The notes below the pieces were generated by a model. That model had not been told where the DNA came from. It did no database searches and saw only the letters and a list, made by a program, of their open reading frames with translations. Of a stretch of 27,783 bases of DNA, positions 1-9,376 are shown in pieces. A program made the position numbers and the translations under genes. Within the stretch, counting starts at the first letter, position 1. Every line of letters begins with the position of its first letter. The DNA is from Pelargonium nanum (taxonomy: Eukaryota > Streptophyta > Magnoliopsida > Geraniales > Geraniaceae), in contig JAYMTF010000962.1 of NCBI GenBank assembly GCA_036897485.1, forward strand, positions 1 to 27,783. Reading direction: 5' to 3'.

Positions 1-583
1 TAAACATGTTTTACTAAAACCCTAACCACCGCCCAACACCCCAATGGGAGACAATCACTTAACACATGTGGGATCATTTTAGTTGCAATTTAAAAACTTA
101 ATTAACATATATTTACCCAATATAATAGTTGTGAGTTTTTTTTTAAAAGCAAAAAGTAATAAATTCATATCGAACGATATCAAAGACGACATAAAACTGG
201 GAGTTTGATAATTAATTCATCCAGACAAGTCTGACGGAAAAAATAATCCAAAACCTAACTAATTCTAGGCTACTCGGTTCAAAGACCAACCCAAAAATAA
301 AAAACTAAAACAACAAAATTGAGCTGAACTGAAACATCTCGAATAACCAGACCAAAGAATGAATTATATTTACCCAATACAATAATTGTGAGTTGAATTT
401 AAGCAAATAAAATAAATTTTAGAAAAAGAATGGATAATGTTTGTTTAAAACACCTAAACCCAAATAGCAAGGTTGGACCCAAAGGTAATTACAAGATGGC
501 TCTGTCCGAGTCTCTGGCGGTTAGACACAAAACCATTTCGGTGACCAACGACGGCGCCGACAGAACCTAACCGCCGTCCGATT
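1..583. other. Intergenic DNA and 5' flank of the first PPR gene
   Basis: AT-rich sequence with no supportable gene. It contains a diverged direct repeat: a segment starting atatttaccc at about 109 recurs at about 366 (offset 257 bp), each copy followed by a similar gtgagtt stretch. The last 100 bases before the ATG at 584 become GC-richer (gacggcgccgac, cgccgtccg), as expected for the 5' leader of the downstream gene. No TATA box could be assigned with confidence. Confidence 0.5.
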
Positions 584-3040
584 ATGGCCACCTGTCCTGC
601 TTCAGCTTCGTCTACAATGACACTCACTTCTTGTTCCTGCTTCTACAAGCCCTTCATCACCCTAAACCTTTCGCGGAAACCAGTTCAAGCCGCAAGCAGA
701 GACGACGAGAATCGCGACCCGGTAATCGAGCCGAGAGCCAAAAAATTAGCTTTAACCAGCAAGAATCTGAAGTCCCGGACCCTGAAGCCGAAGACCCAAC
801 AACCCAGCAGTCTCTCGCTTACTCGGACACTCAGTGCGCTCGCCGATTCTGGGCGCATGGAAGATGCACTCAACCTGTTCGAGAAAATGCGTCACTCAAA
901 TACTTTTATATGGAATGTGATGATCAGAGGGTATACCAATAAAGGGTTGTTTCGGGAGGCGATTGATTTTCATAGCAGGATGGAGTTTGAAGGAGTGAGA
1001 GCTGATCACTTCACCTACCCGTTTGTGATCAAGGCATGTTCTGGTTTGTTGTTGTCGAGGGAAGGACCGAGGCTTCATGGGAAGCTGTTTAAGATTGGGC
1101 TGGATTTGGATATTTATGTTTGTAATTCTTTAATCACTATGTATGTGAAACTTGGGTGTTTGGAGTGGGCAGAGAAGGTGTTCGAAGAAATGCCTCGTAG
1201 AGACTTGGTTTCTTGGAATTCCATGATTAGTGGGTATGTTTCGGTTGGGGATTATTTGAGTTCATTTTTGTATTTTCGGGAAATGCAAGAATCTGGATTC
1301 AAGCCCGATATGCTCAGTATGATCAATGCAATTGGGGCTTGTTCTCTTGCGTTTTGTCTGCGAAGTGGGAGGGAAGTACATTGCAAAGTAATCAGAAGCG
1401 GGTTTGAATTGGATCTCACAGTTCAGACATTGCTTATTGACATGTACAGCAAATGCAGTAGGGTGGATATTGCAGAAACTTTATTTGATAGAATACATCA
1501 GAAGAATGTTATAGTTTGGAATGTTATGATAGGCGGGTATGCAGTAAATTCTCGTGCCTTCGAATCATTATCTTTCTTGAAGAGGATGCAAGAGGTTGAT
1601 AACTTGAATCCTGATACCATTACGGCAATAAATGTCCTGCCTTCATGTGCACAACTTAGAGCTCTTTTGGAGGGTAAATCTATCCATGGATATGCCATTA
1701 GAAGAGGGTTTCTTCCTCATTTAGCCTTGGAAACTGCTCTACTTGACATGTATGGACGGTGCGGGGAGTTGAAATATGCAGAACTTTTATTTGGTCAGAA
1801 GACTGAAAAGAATTTGATATCCTGGAACAGCATGCTTGCTGCTTATGTACAGAATGAGTTGTATAGGGAAGCCTTGGAACTGTTCAGCGTCCTTTTACGT
1901 GAGCCCCTTAAACCTGATGCAATTACAATCGCGAGCATCCTACCTGCTTATGCTGAATTAGCCTCATTAAGGGAAGGGAAGCAAATTCATAGCTATGTCA
2001 TGAAATTGGAGCTAAACTCTAACATATTCATCTCAAACTCAATTGTTTACATGTACGCGAAGTGTGGGGATCTCCAGTCTGCGAGAAAGTATTTTGATGG
2101 CATGTTATGCAAGGATGTCGTTTCTTGGAATGTAATCATCATGGCGTATGCCATTCATGGGTTTGGGAAAAGTTCCATCCAATTATTTTCGAAGATGAGA
2201 GAAGAGGGCATCAAACCCAATGCCAGCACTTTCGTTTCTCTCTTACAAGCTTGCAGCACCTCTGGTTTGGCCGATGAAGGTTGGGAATACTTCGCTTCAA
2301 TGACAAGGGACTACAGGATTGATCCAGGAATTGAACACTTTGGTTGTATGCTTGATCTTCTTGGTCGACTTGGGAAGCTCGAGCAGGCGAAAAGTTTCAT
2401 TGAAGAAATGCCAGTAGTTCCAACAGCCAGGATATGGGGTTCTTTACTAGCTGCAAGTAGGAACAATAAGAACTTTGAATTAGCTGAACTTGCAGCTCAG
2501 CACATTTTATCTCTAGACCATGATAACACTGGCTGTTATGTCTTGCTTGCTAATATGTATGCTGATGCTGATAGATGGGAAGATGTTGAAAGGATTAAAT
2601 GTCTTATGAAGAAAGACGGGTTTGCAAAAACAATGGGATGCAGCATGGTTGAGATTAACGGTAAAACTCACGTTTTCAGGAATCAAGATAGGTCTCATGC
2701 TGAAACAAATATGATATACGATGTGCTATCTATCCTCCTGAGGCAGATAGGGGAAGATGTGTTTGCTCACAACCTCAAGAAGTTCAGACCACTAGATTTG
2801 GAGCAGAAAAGAGGAAAATCGCCACAGAAACACAGTGTGAGACTGGCGATTTCGTTTGGCTTGATTTCCGCATCAGTTGGGGAACCGGTTCTAGTCAAGA
2901 AAAACACTCGAGTATGCGAACATTGTCACAATGCTGCAAAGAAGATTTCAGAGATTACTAAAAGAGAGATAATAATTGGGGAACCTAAGGTCTTTCATCA
3001 CTTCAGAGATGGCCATTGCTCGTGCAGAGATTATTGGTGA
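584..3040 (+). CDS. PLS-class pentatricopeptide repeat protein with E and DYW domains (At4g35130-like)
   Basis: An intronless 818-residue protein. Residues 1 to about 75 are rich in Ser, Lys and Arg and look like an organelle (chloroplast) transit peptide. Repeated PPR signatures follow from about residue 76 to 610, for example [24 protein letters not shown] and [18 protein letters not shown]. The E/E+ region starts near [14 protein letters not shown] (about 610) and the protein ends in a DYW domain with the terminal Arg-Asp-Tyr-Trp. From memory it closely resembles Arabidopsis At4g35130, including [14 protein letters not shown]-like and [10 protein letters not shown]-like blocks. PLS-E-DYW proteins bind organelle RNA in a sequence-specific way and usually direct C-to-U editing. 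Oddly, the deaminase HxE motif reads His750-Ser751-Val752, so the catalytic Glu is absent. The CxxCH (Cys778, Cys781) and CxC (Cys812, Cys814) zinc ligands remain. The RNA target cannot be read reliably here. Confidence 0.95.
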   Translation: MATCPASASSTMTLTSCSCFYKPFITLNLSRKPVQAASRDDENRDPVIEPRAKKLALTSKNLKSRTLKPKTQQPSSLSLTRTLSALADSGRMEDALNLFEKMRHSNTFIWNVMIRGYTNKGLFREAIDFHSRMEFEGVRADHFTYPFVIKACSGLLLSREGPRLHGKLFKIGLDLDIYVCNSLITMYVKLGCLEWAEKVFEEMPRRDLVSWNSMISGYVSVGDYLSSFLYFREMQESGFKPDMLSMINAIGACSLAFCLRSGREVHCKVIRSGFELDLTVQTLLIDMYSKCSRVDIAETLFDRIHQKNVIVWNVMIGGYAVNSRAFESLSFLKRMQEVDNLNPDTITAINVLPSCAQLRALLEGKSIHGYAIRRGFLPHLALETALLDMYGRCGELKYAELLFGQKTEKNLISWNSMLAAYVQNELYREALELFSVLLREPLKPDAITIASILPAYAELASLREGKQIHSYVMKLELNSNIFISNSIVYMYAKCGDLQSARKYFDGMLCKDVVSWNVIIMAYAIHGFGKSSIQLFSKMREEGIKPNASTFVSLLQACSTSGLADEGWEYFASMTRDYRIDPGIEHFGCMLDLLGRLGKLEQAKSFIEEMPVVPTARIWGSLLAASRNNKNFELAELAAQHILSLDHDNTGCYVLLANMYADADRWEDVERIKCLMKKDGFAKTMGCSMVEINGKTHVFRNQDRSHAETNMIYDVLSILLRQIGEDVFAHNLKKFRPLDLEQKRGKSPQKHSVRLAISFGLISASVGEPVLVKKNTRVCEHCHNAAKKISEITKREIIIGEPKVFHHFRDGHCSCRDYW

Positions 3041-4141
3041 ATGCAGTTCTTTCAAATCCAATAATAGTGAGAATCTCGTACACTAAATTGTCTTTTTTCA
3101 GGTACATGGTCTGTAACAAAGGTGTCACCTTTTGATGCCCAATTCTCTATGTAGAAAGTCCAATGTATGTCCTGTCATTCCTAGAGCTCTTGTAGTGTTA
3201 GTCTTAACCATCTTGCTGTGAACTCTCTTGTGAATTTTAAGTGCGGAGCGCTGTGTACGATCAATTCTAACATGTTTTACAGTCAATTTATGTAGTTCAG
3301 AAGGTTTATCAAGTTATTTATGAATATTTTTTTTCCTTACCAACTGCAAATTGCAACAGAAACCGACCTTTAGGAAATTATGAGGTTTGGTGCATATTGT
3401 TGTGCAGATTAATAATAACATACCCATAGGACTTAGATTCTTAAAGCATTAATGATCAGAATGACAGGCTATACAAAACACAGCTCAACTATTTGACAAT
3501 TTCCATTTGGACCTTTCAATGGATATACAATAAGTCACAAAACAAATGAACTCAACCTAACCCACTTTATTCCCCCATCAACTCTGCAGCCCCCTATATT
3601 TTACTATATAAAATACCGAATTGGACCGGACAACTCCACTTAATTTGATCGAAATACTTCAATTATTTGGCGTCTTGAGCGAGAGACGATCAAATTTCAA
3701 TATATGGGTCAAACAGACTGGTTAAATCAGTGATTCAGTCGTCAGATCAATTAACATGAGAATGATAGATTGGATCCAAACATGCATCTTATTCTGATAT
3801 TTTGTTATTTCTTCAACTTGTTAACATACCACATTCCTTTTTATATATTAATAAAATTCTGTTAACCAACCTCAATCATGATACAAACATGGCATCCTTT
3901 CAGCTTTAAGCGTTTTCGTTTCGTTTCTTCCACCTAAAACAATAGTTTTCGCAAGTCACAAATTCGTTGGCGAATCTTGTTGCCTTCATGATGACTCAAC
4001 GGTTAAATAATCCAATCTCTTTTTGGTTCAAAATGCAAGTAAACAACACAAAGTCAAAAGCTTCCCAATTCTATATTAGTTGAACCAACTTCACAAACTG
4101 TCTAGTTGTTCAATTTCAGCAAAAGATTCCTTTTCCTATGC
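3041..4141. other. Intergenic DNA between PPR copy 1 and the small gene
   Basis: The first 200 to 300 bases are probably the 3' untranslated region of the PPR gene. The rest is AT-rich with no supportable coding sequence, RNA gene or element with clear ends. The part next to 4142 is the upstream promoter region of the small gene at 4207. Confidence 0.45.
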
Positions 4142-4150
4142 TATATAAGG
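4142..4150 (+). promoter_or_regulatory. TATA box of the small gene at 4207
   Basis: The sequence tatataagg lies 57 bases before the ATG at 4207. Transcription would be expected to begin about 30 bases further on, near 4172, giving a leader of about 35 bases. An ATG at 4158 would then fall upstream of the transcript and not act as an upstream start. Confidence 0.65.
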
Positions 4151-4206
4151 CCTCAAAATGGTACCAAGAATATTCAAAACATCGATATACATCGAAGAAG
4201 CCATAA

Positions 4207-4572
4207 ATGGAGTACTTGAAGGTTTCAGAAGGAAGAGGATCACCAAAGAGAGGAGTGTTTCGGGTTTCGAGAAGCCGAATCCATAGCAATCTGATTGAAG
4301 ATATTGCGAAACTAAATGGTGGGAGTGTTGTGTCGCAGAAGAAGGATCAAGAGGGAGTGGTGAGGGTCAAGATTGTTGTGAGGAAGCAAGATTTGAAGCA
4401 AATGCTGCAAGTGATGAAAGGTGATCATGGTGCTCATCAAGCAGCTTCGTTGAGTGTGGAGCAACGGTTGAATGTTTTGCGGAGAAAGCAAATGTTGAGG
4501 GCAGCTAAGGAGAGCAGAAGAGCTAAGGGTTCTTGGAGTCCTGCTCTTCAAAGCATTCCTGAAGATTTCTAG
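4207..4572 (+). CDS. Small uncharacterised basic plant protein (121 aa)
   Basis: A 121-residue, single-exon, strongly basic protein. The start has a good context (ataaATGga, A at -3) and sits 57 bases after a clear TATA box. There is no signal peptide or membrane segment. Residues about 40-70 hold a region (VVRVKIVVRKQDLKQML) in which a beta-strand-like run is followed by a helix. This resembles in general form the C-terminal part of plant DUF4228/PADRE-type stress proteins, but I do not recognise the family with confidence. The C-terminus is a Lys/Arg-rich helix (RLNVLRRKQMLRAAKESRRA) followed by a short tail with SWSPALQSIPEDF. The balanced composition and regular codon use argue for a real gene. 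It lies between the two PPR paralogues and has no evident link with them. Confidence 0.75.
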   Translation: MEYLKVSEGRGSPKRGVFRVSRSRIHSNLIEDIAKLNGGSVVSQKKDQEGVVRVKIVVRKQDLKQMLQVMKGDHGAHQAASLSVEQRLNVLRRKQMLRAAKESRRAKGSWSPALQSIPEDF

Positions 4573-4889
4573 GCACATTCTTTTGGTGTAAAGCACAATA
4601 GTTGTAGGAAAATTCTTGTAATGTTTCTTTCCTTTTTTGTTTTTGGATGATATTCCTTCTTATTACATGGATTTAAAACTCAACTTTGTCCATGAAATTT
4701 TTTTAATCCAAAAAATGGTCATTGTTATTGTCATATTCATTGATTATCAAAAACTATTTGTTGTAGTCAGTTTGTTCAATTATTTTGTTGACGTGATGGG
4801 TCATGTGTTTATCACGAGAGTATTTGAAATAGAGATTAATTTAAAATGAAAATAATAAGAGTTAAACGGTTTGTTTCTCATGTACTGAC
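4573..4889. other. 3' flank of the small gene, no further gene seen
   Basis: AT-rich sequence. The first 60 to 100 bases are the likely 3' untranslated region. A 70-codon open frame at 4637-4849 is low in complexity (Ile, Val, Phe) and is judged to be chance. Confidence 0.45.
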
Positions 4890-5275
4890 ACTCTTTTTTT
4901 ATTTTGCCCCTAATTGGAGTATTATATGATTTTAGTTCATGCATTTTTCAATTTTAACCCACTATAGTAGGTCAAATCTGCCACGTCAACACTTGTAGCC
5001 ACGTAAACGTAACAATTGTGAAAATTTGTCGCGTCACCTACCTAGATGTACATATGAAATACACCGTCTCATTTTTTTTTTGCATCTTCAGTAGTCAAAA
5101 TGACGTCGTTTAGCACGTGAGTGATGCAAATTTTCACAATTGTCATGTTGACGTGGCTACAAGTGCTAACGTTGCAGACATTGACCTGCTACAGTCGGCA
5201 CAATAGATTGAAATAAAAAATTAAATATAAATACTAAAATCATACCATATCTAGGGGTTAAACTAAAAAAAAGGC
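4890..5275. mobile_element. Fold-back (long terminal inverted repeat) MITE-like element
   Basis: Two arms are reverse complements over more than 100 bases. The best-kept core is 4990-5028 paired with 5127-5165, 39 bases with 3 mismatches. Outside it, blocks such as gcccctaat with attatatgattttagt on the left match aacccctag with ggtatgattttagt in the reverse complement of the right. The arms surround a loop of about 100 bases. No transposase is encoded. The outer ends are approximate because I could not fix a target-site duplication. Long arms suggest a Mutator-like non-autonomous element, but the family is unproven. It lies 340 bases upstream of the second PPR gene, and both arms and loop carry ACGT cores (cacgtg, tgacgtcg). 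Confidence 0.7.
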
Positions 5276-5613
5276 CCCCTAGTTAAATCTCATTACGTCG
5301 GGTGGGGTGTAGTTTAGGTTAAAAGGGGAGAGCTACCCCATGTTGTGTAGCTTAACTTAAAAAAAAATGACAAGAAAATAACCATTTAACTCAAATAATA
5401 ATAAAAATTATGGTCAAATTTAGGTTAAATAGGCAATTTTATCTGAGTTTTTTTTATATAAATAAAATCCATTGTGTTAAAAAAAAAAACCCCTAATATC
5501 CGTAAACATCACCACCATATCCACATGTCAATTACCGGAGAAGCAACGGTTCTCAGCAGCTCCAAAAATCCAGCCGCGCCTGAAACCTAACAGCGGTTCC
5601 GGCTGGAACGAAT

Positions 5614-7380
5614 ATGGCAGCGGCACTTGCTTCTCGTTCCTGCTTCTGCAACCTCTCCACCTCTCAAAACGCTTCATGGAAACGAAACCAAGCTTCAAGC
5701 CGAGTCGACCACCATGGCCCGGTAACCGACCCAAGAACCCACAAATTAGCTTCCACTAGCAACCGCAAGTTCAAGAATCTGAGACCTGTGGTCCCACCGG
5801 ACGGTGACCGTGAACTCTCGCTCACATGGACACTCAGTGCGCTCGCTGATTCCGGACGACTTGAAGATGCACTCCATCTGTTTGATAAAATGAGTCACTC
5901 AGATACTTTTGTGTGGAACGTGATGATTAGAGCGTTTACTGATAATGGGTTGTTTAAGGAGGCTATGGATTTTCACCGGCGGATGGAGCTTGAAGGAGTC
6001 AGAGGTGATAAATTTACCTACCCTTTTGTTCTCAAGGCTTGTGCTGGTTTGTTGTTGTTGATGGAGGGTCAGGGGGTTCATGGGAAGCTGTTTAAGCTTG
6101 GGTTGCATTTGGATGTTTATGTCTGTAATTCGTTGATCGCTATGTATGCGAAGCTTGGTTGTCTGGAGTTTGCAGAGAAGGTGTTCGATGAAATGCCTGT
6201 TAGGGACTTGGTTTCTTGGAATTCCATGATTAGTGGGTATCTTTTGGTTGGTGATTTTATGAGTTCGTTTTTGTGTTTCCAGGAAATGCTAGAATCTGGA
6301 ATTGAACCCGATGGGTTCAGTGTGATCAGTGTAGTTGGTGCTTGTTCTGTAACATCTTGTTTGCTAAGTGGAAAGGAAATCCATTGTGGAGCAATCAAAA
6401 GGGGGCTTGAATTAAGCCTCAAGGTTCAGACGTCACTTATTGACATGTATAGTAAATGTAAGAGGGTGGATTACGCGGAAAGGTTGTTTAATATGATATG
6501 TCAGAAGAATGTCGTGGTTTGGAATGCCATGATTGGCGGGTATTCTTTTAATTCTCGGGCACTCGAGTCGTTTGCTTGCTTGAAAAGGATGCAAGAGGCT
6601 GATAATTCAATTAGTCCTGATGCTATTACAGCAATAAATATTCTTCCTTCATGCGCACAAGTAGGAACTCTCTTGGCGGGCAAGTCTATCCACGGCTATG
6701 CCATTAGAAAGGGTTTTCTTCCTCGTCTAACCTTGGAAACTGCTCTAGTTGACATGTATGGACGGTGCAGGGAGTTGAAATATGCAGAACATGTATTTGG
6801 TCAGAAAACTGAGAAAGACTTGATATCGTGGAATGCTATGATTGCTGCTTATGTAAATAATGGGTGGAACACAGAAGCCTTGGAACTGTTTCAAACCCTT
6901 ATATGTCAAACCCTTCAACCCGATGCAATTACAATCGCTAGTATCTTGCCTGCTTATGTTGAATTAGCATCTTTGAAGGAGGGGAAGGAAATGCATGGTT
7001 ATGTCACGAAATTGGAGCTCAACTCGCACATTTTCATCGCAAATTCAATGGTTGACTTTTACGCAAAGCGTGGGGATCTCCAGACAGCAAGAAAGTATTT
7101 TGATGGCATGTTACATAAGAATGTAGATTCGTGGAATGTAATGATCATGGCTTATGGCATACATGGGTTCGGGAAAAGTTCTATCCAATTATATTCTGAT
7201 ATGAGAGAAATGGGCATCGAACCGAATGCCAAAACTTTCTTTGCCCTCATATCATCATGCAAAACTTCTGGTATGATTGAAGAAGGTTTGGAGTACTTAA
7301 ATTCAATGACAAGGGACTATGGCATTGATCCTGGAATAGAACATTACAGTTGTATACTTGATCACCTGGAGAAGGTTTAG
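5614..7380 (+). CDS. PLS-type PPR protein, truncated paralogue lacking E and DYW domains
   Basis: A 588-residue intronless open frame, collinear with the PPR protein at 584-3040 through the transit peptide and all PPR repeats. Shared blocks include [23 protein letters not shown] and LETALVDMYGRC, and a 33-base DNA run coding for the SWNSMISGY block is identical in both. The start follows an equivalent gaacgaatATGGC context. The frame ends at LEKV, where the full-length copy continues into its last repeat and E domain, so E, E+ and DYW are missing. Degraded tail remnants follow directly (7381-7750). The remaining frame has no internal stop over 1.76 kb. It could therefore be a young pseudogene, or a PLS-only RNA-binding protein that relies on a partner for editing. 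I see no evidence that decides between these. Confidence 0.8.
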   Translation: MAAALASRSCFCNLSTSQNASWKRNQASSRVDHHGPVTDPRTHKLASTSNRKFKNLRPVVPPDGDRELSLTWTLSALADSGRLEDALHLFDKMSHSDTFVWNVMIRAFTDNGLFKEAMDFHRRMELEGVRGDKFTYPFVLKACAGLLLLMEGQGVHGKLFKLGLHLDVYVCNSLIAMYAKLGCLEFAEKVFDEMPVRDLVSWNSMISGYLLVGDFMSSFLCFQEMLESGIEPDGFSVISVVGACSVTSCLLSGKEIHCGAIKRGLELSLKVQTSLIDMYSKCKRVDYAERLFNMICQKNVVVWNAMIGGYSFNSRALESFACLKRMQEADNSISPDAITAINILPSCAQVGTLLAGKSIHGYAIRKGFLPRLTLETALVDMYGRCRELKYAEHVFGQKTEKDLISWNAMIAAYVNNGWNTEALELFQTLICQTLQPDAITIASILPAYVELASLKEGKEMHGYVTKLELNSHIFIANSMVDFYAKRGDLQTARKYFDGMLHKNVDSWNVMIMAYGIHGFGKSSIQLYSDMREMGIEPNAKTFFALISSCKTSGMIEEGLEYLNSMTRDYGIDPGIEHYSCILDHLEKV

Positions 7381-7750
7381 CTATCATCCCAAACAACCGG
7401 TGGGAAATGGTTTCTTTATTAGCTGTAAGTATAAACGAAAAGACCCTCTGAAGTATCTTGCTTATGAAATTCTAATATGTATACTGCAGCTTGTGGATGT
7501 GAAGATGCTGATTGGATTTAAGGTCTTATGAAGACAATTGATGCAGAACTGTTGAGATTGAGTGTAAAACTCGGCTTTTGGGAATCAAGACAGGTCCTAT
7601 TCTGAAACATCAATGATATACGATGTGTTATATCTATCACGAGGCAGATAAGGATGTCTACTTGAGAAGAACACCAGAATATGCAAATGTCGCAACAAAC
7701 AGCTTGATTCGAAGAAAACTTCACAGATTACTAAGTTCTTTTACCTCTTC
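7381..7750 (+). pseudogene. Decayed E/DYW tail of the second PPR gene
   Basis: Patches match the 3' part of the intact paralogue in order but are broken by small deletions and frameshifts. ggtttctttattagctg at about 7408 matches the GSLLAA region. gttgagattgagtgtaaaactc at about 7550 matches VEINGKT. gatatacgatgtg at about 7616 matches MIYDVLS. aacaccagaatatgcaaatg at about 7671 matches the NTRVCEHC zinc motif. cacagattacta at about 7721 matches EITK. A deletion also removes about 45 bases just before the LEKV stop. The order shows that the duplication originally included the full DYW tail, which decayed later. Confidence 0.8.
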
Positions 7751-8743
7751 AATGACGGTCTTGCTGATGCTGAGAAGATTGGTGTAAACAAAGGCAATGT
7801 GGTAGAAACAAGGTGAGCTGTAAATTGTCCGAACTAGGAAATGTGAGAATCTCTGGAGTCATTTGCATATTTGATTAGATGAATTTGACATATTTTTGAA
7901 TGATCTTGTTATGGTTTCATATTAAAGCAGAGACAATCTTGAATCTGAGTTTTGCCAACAGTATTCTTCTTGCAACTTATTACAAAGAGTGATTTATTCT
8001 CATCGTGTCGTTGTTCTCTTTCTTAGTTTACGTAGTAGAACGTTACAGTTTTATGGTCGACTTTCATTTAGTAGAACTAGAATTGATATGAATTAGCCAC
8101 AATTTATCATAATGCTCGTATATTTTACAAAGTCGATTATAAAGAAGATTAGGTCTACCAATTGCATATTATAAAATATAATTTTTTATGTTATATTATA
8201 CTTAACATATATGATGTCAATTTTTATTTAAATCAGTTGGAACGCCACCTCAGCCAGCGTGAAGGTTCAGTGAACTTTCGTTTCTGACGTGTCCATTTTG
8301 GTGCGATGACGTGTCATATTGCTGTGATGTGGTGCTCTTGTATTTATATATGGCTGCAGCGTTACGCGCCCCTGTCTGGCGCGTGCACACATAACAGCTT
8401 CGCACATTACCTCAAATTACAAATATCGTATTCATGGATGATTTGGCATCCACTACGATTCTTGGCCTTAAATGAGAAGCTCACTTGATAAGCAAAAAAG
8501 TAGATGAAATAATAATAAATATACATACCATTTATATCATTAAATCTTTGTATAAAACAATGAGAGTGATTTTATTTTGGAATTTCACGTGTCTGGTTCA
8601 CATATTTTAAGCAATTGTTAATATCAATCAATATATGTACTTTATAGTATTTTTATTACCGTGAAATTAAACATTAAATCAACTCCATAATTTAGAAACT
8701 ATCCCGAATTAATTTTATTGTTCTTGCTCTTGTGAAAAGACAA
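7751..8743. other. Intergenic DNA downstream of PPR copy 2
   Basis: No supportable gene. Most of it is AT-rich. An island from about 8225 to 8480 is GC-richer and carries promoter-like motifs, described separately. The 60-codon open frame at 8306-8488 has no recognisable features. Confidence 0.45.
8286..8350 (+). promoter_or_regulatory. Promoter-like island without a gene
   Basis: Two identical GACGTGTC motifs (8286-8293 and 8308-8315, spaced 22 bp, two helical turns) are followed 26 bp later by TATTTATATA at 8341-8350. ACGTGTC is an ABRE/G-box-like bZIP-binding element in plants. No convincing coding sequence follows. It may be a relic promoter, part of a degraded repeat, or the promoter of a non-coding transcript. 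Confidence 0.35.
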
Positions 8744-9084
8744 TTATAAAAAGGAAAAATGTTCAATTTTGTTTCTGAATTATTTAAAATGTGTCGATTT
8801 AGTCTATTAACTATTCAAAACGTGTCAGTTTAGTCCAAATGTTTTTAGAAATCGTGTCAAATTAAGACATTCCGTCAAATAAAATATTACACGTAAGCAG
8901 GAACTAACGGATCCCGTCCATTAATACAGATTGTCCTGATTTGACAAGCTTTCTAAGAACATTTAGAGTAAATTGACATGATTAGATAACTTTTGGAGTA
9001 AATTAACTCAATTGATAGTTTATGGACTAATCGGCACGCTTTAAATATTTCAACGACTAAATTGAACATTTCTCCTTATAAAAA
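8744..9084. mobile_element. Mutator-like MITE with 9-bp target-site duplication
   Basis: The element (8753-9075, 323 bp) begins ggaaaaatgttcaatttt and ends aaattgaacatttctcc, which are inverted copies of one another. The inverted arms can be followed for roughly 140 bases each, with matching blocks such as gtgtcgatttagtc against gtgccgattagtcc. It is flanked on both sides by the identical 9-mer TTATAAAAA (8744-8752 and 9076-9084). A 9-bp duplication and long inverted arms are the signature of Mutator-like elements. There is no coding capacity, so it would have been moved by a transposase encoded elsewhere. The perfect duplication suggests it is not very old, though the arms have diverged from each other. 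Confidence 0.85.
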
Positions 9085-9249
9085 TAAAAAATTTCAACAA
9101 CGTGTAGGATGGTTGGAGGCTTGGAGCAATATTTTTGTAAAAATGAATTGTTAACCCTATCTATAATAATCACTTAATCAGTTCCATTTTACATGTTCAC
9201 ACCATCCATTCCAAAATCTCCCCATTTTTTTCAACAGATGTGAATCCAA

Positions 9250-9331
9250 ATCAATTTTCAACTAACCAAAATTTAATTTCAAAATCCAAAATCAATTTTC
9301 AACTAACCAAAATTTAATTTCAAAATCCAAA
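9250..9331. repeat. 41-bp tandem duplication, two copies
   Basis: The unit starting atcaattttcaactaac occupies 9250-9290 and is repeated without change at 9291-9331. Homology extends about 7 bases to the left (aatccaa). The copies are identical, so the duplication is recent or was made by slippage. Confidence 0.9.
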
Positions 9332-9376
9332 TTCACAATTCCACTCAAAATCCAATTAATCTAAAGAGAAAAAAAG

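Noticed and set aside
631-942. 103-codon + strand open frame
   Set aside because: It lies in another frame of the first PPR gene, whose protein is clearly the real product.
4312-4596. 94-codon - strand frame opposite the 121-aa gene
   Set aside because: Composition (Leu, His, Ser) is that of a reverse-frame shadow, while the + strand gene has a TATA box and good start context.
4637-4849. 70-codon + strand frame
   Set aside because: Hydrophobic low-complexity translation of AT-rich DNA with no start context or homology.
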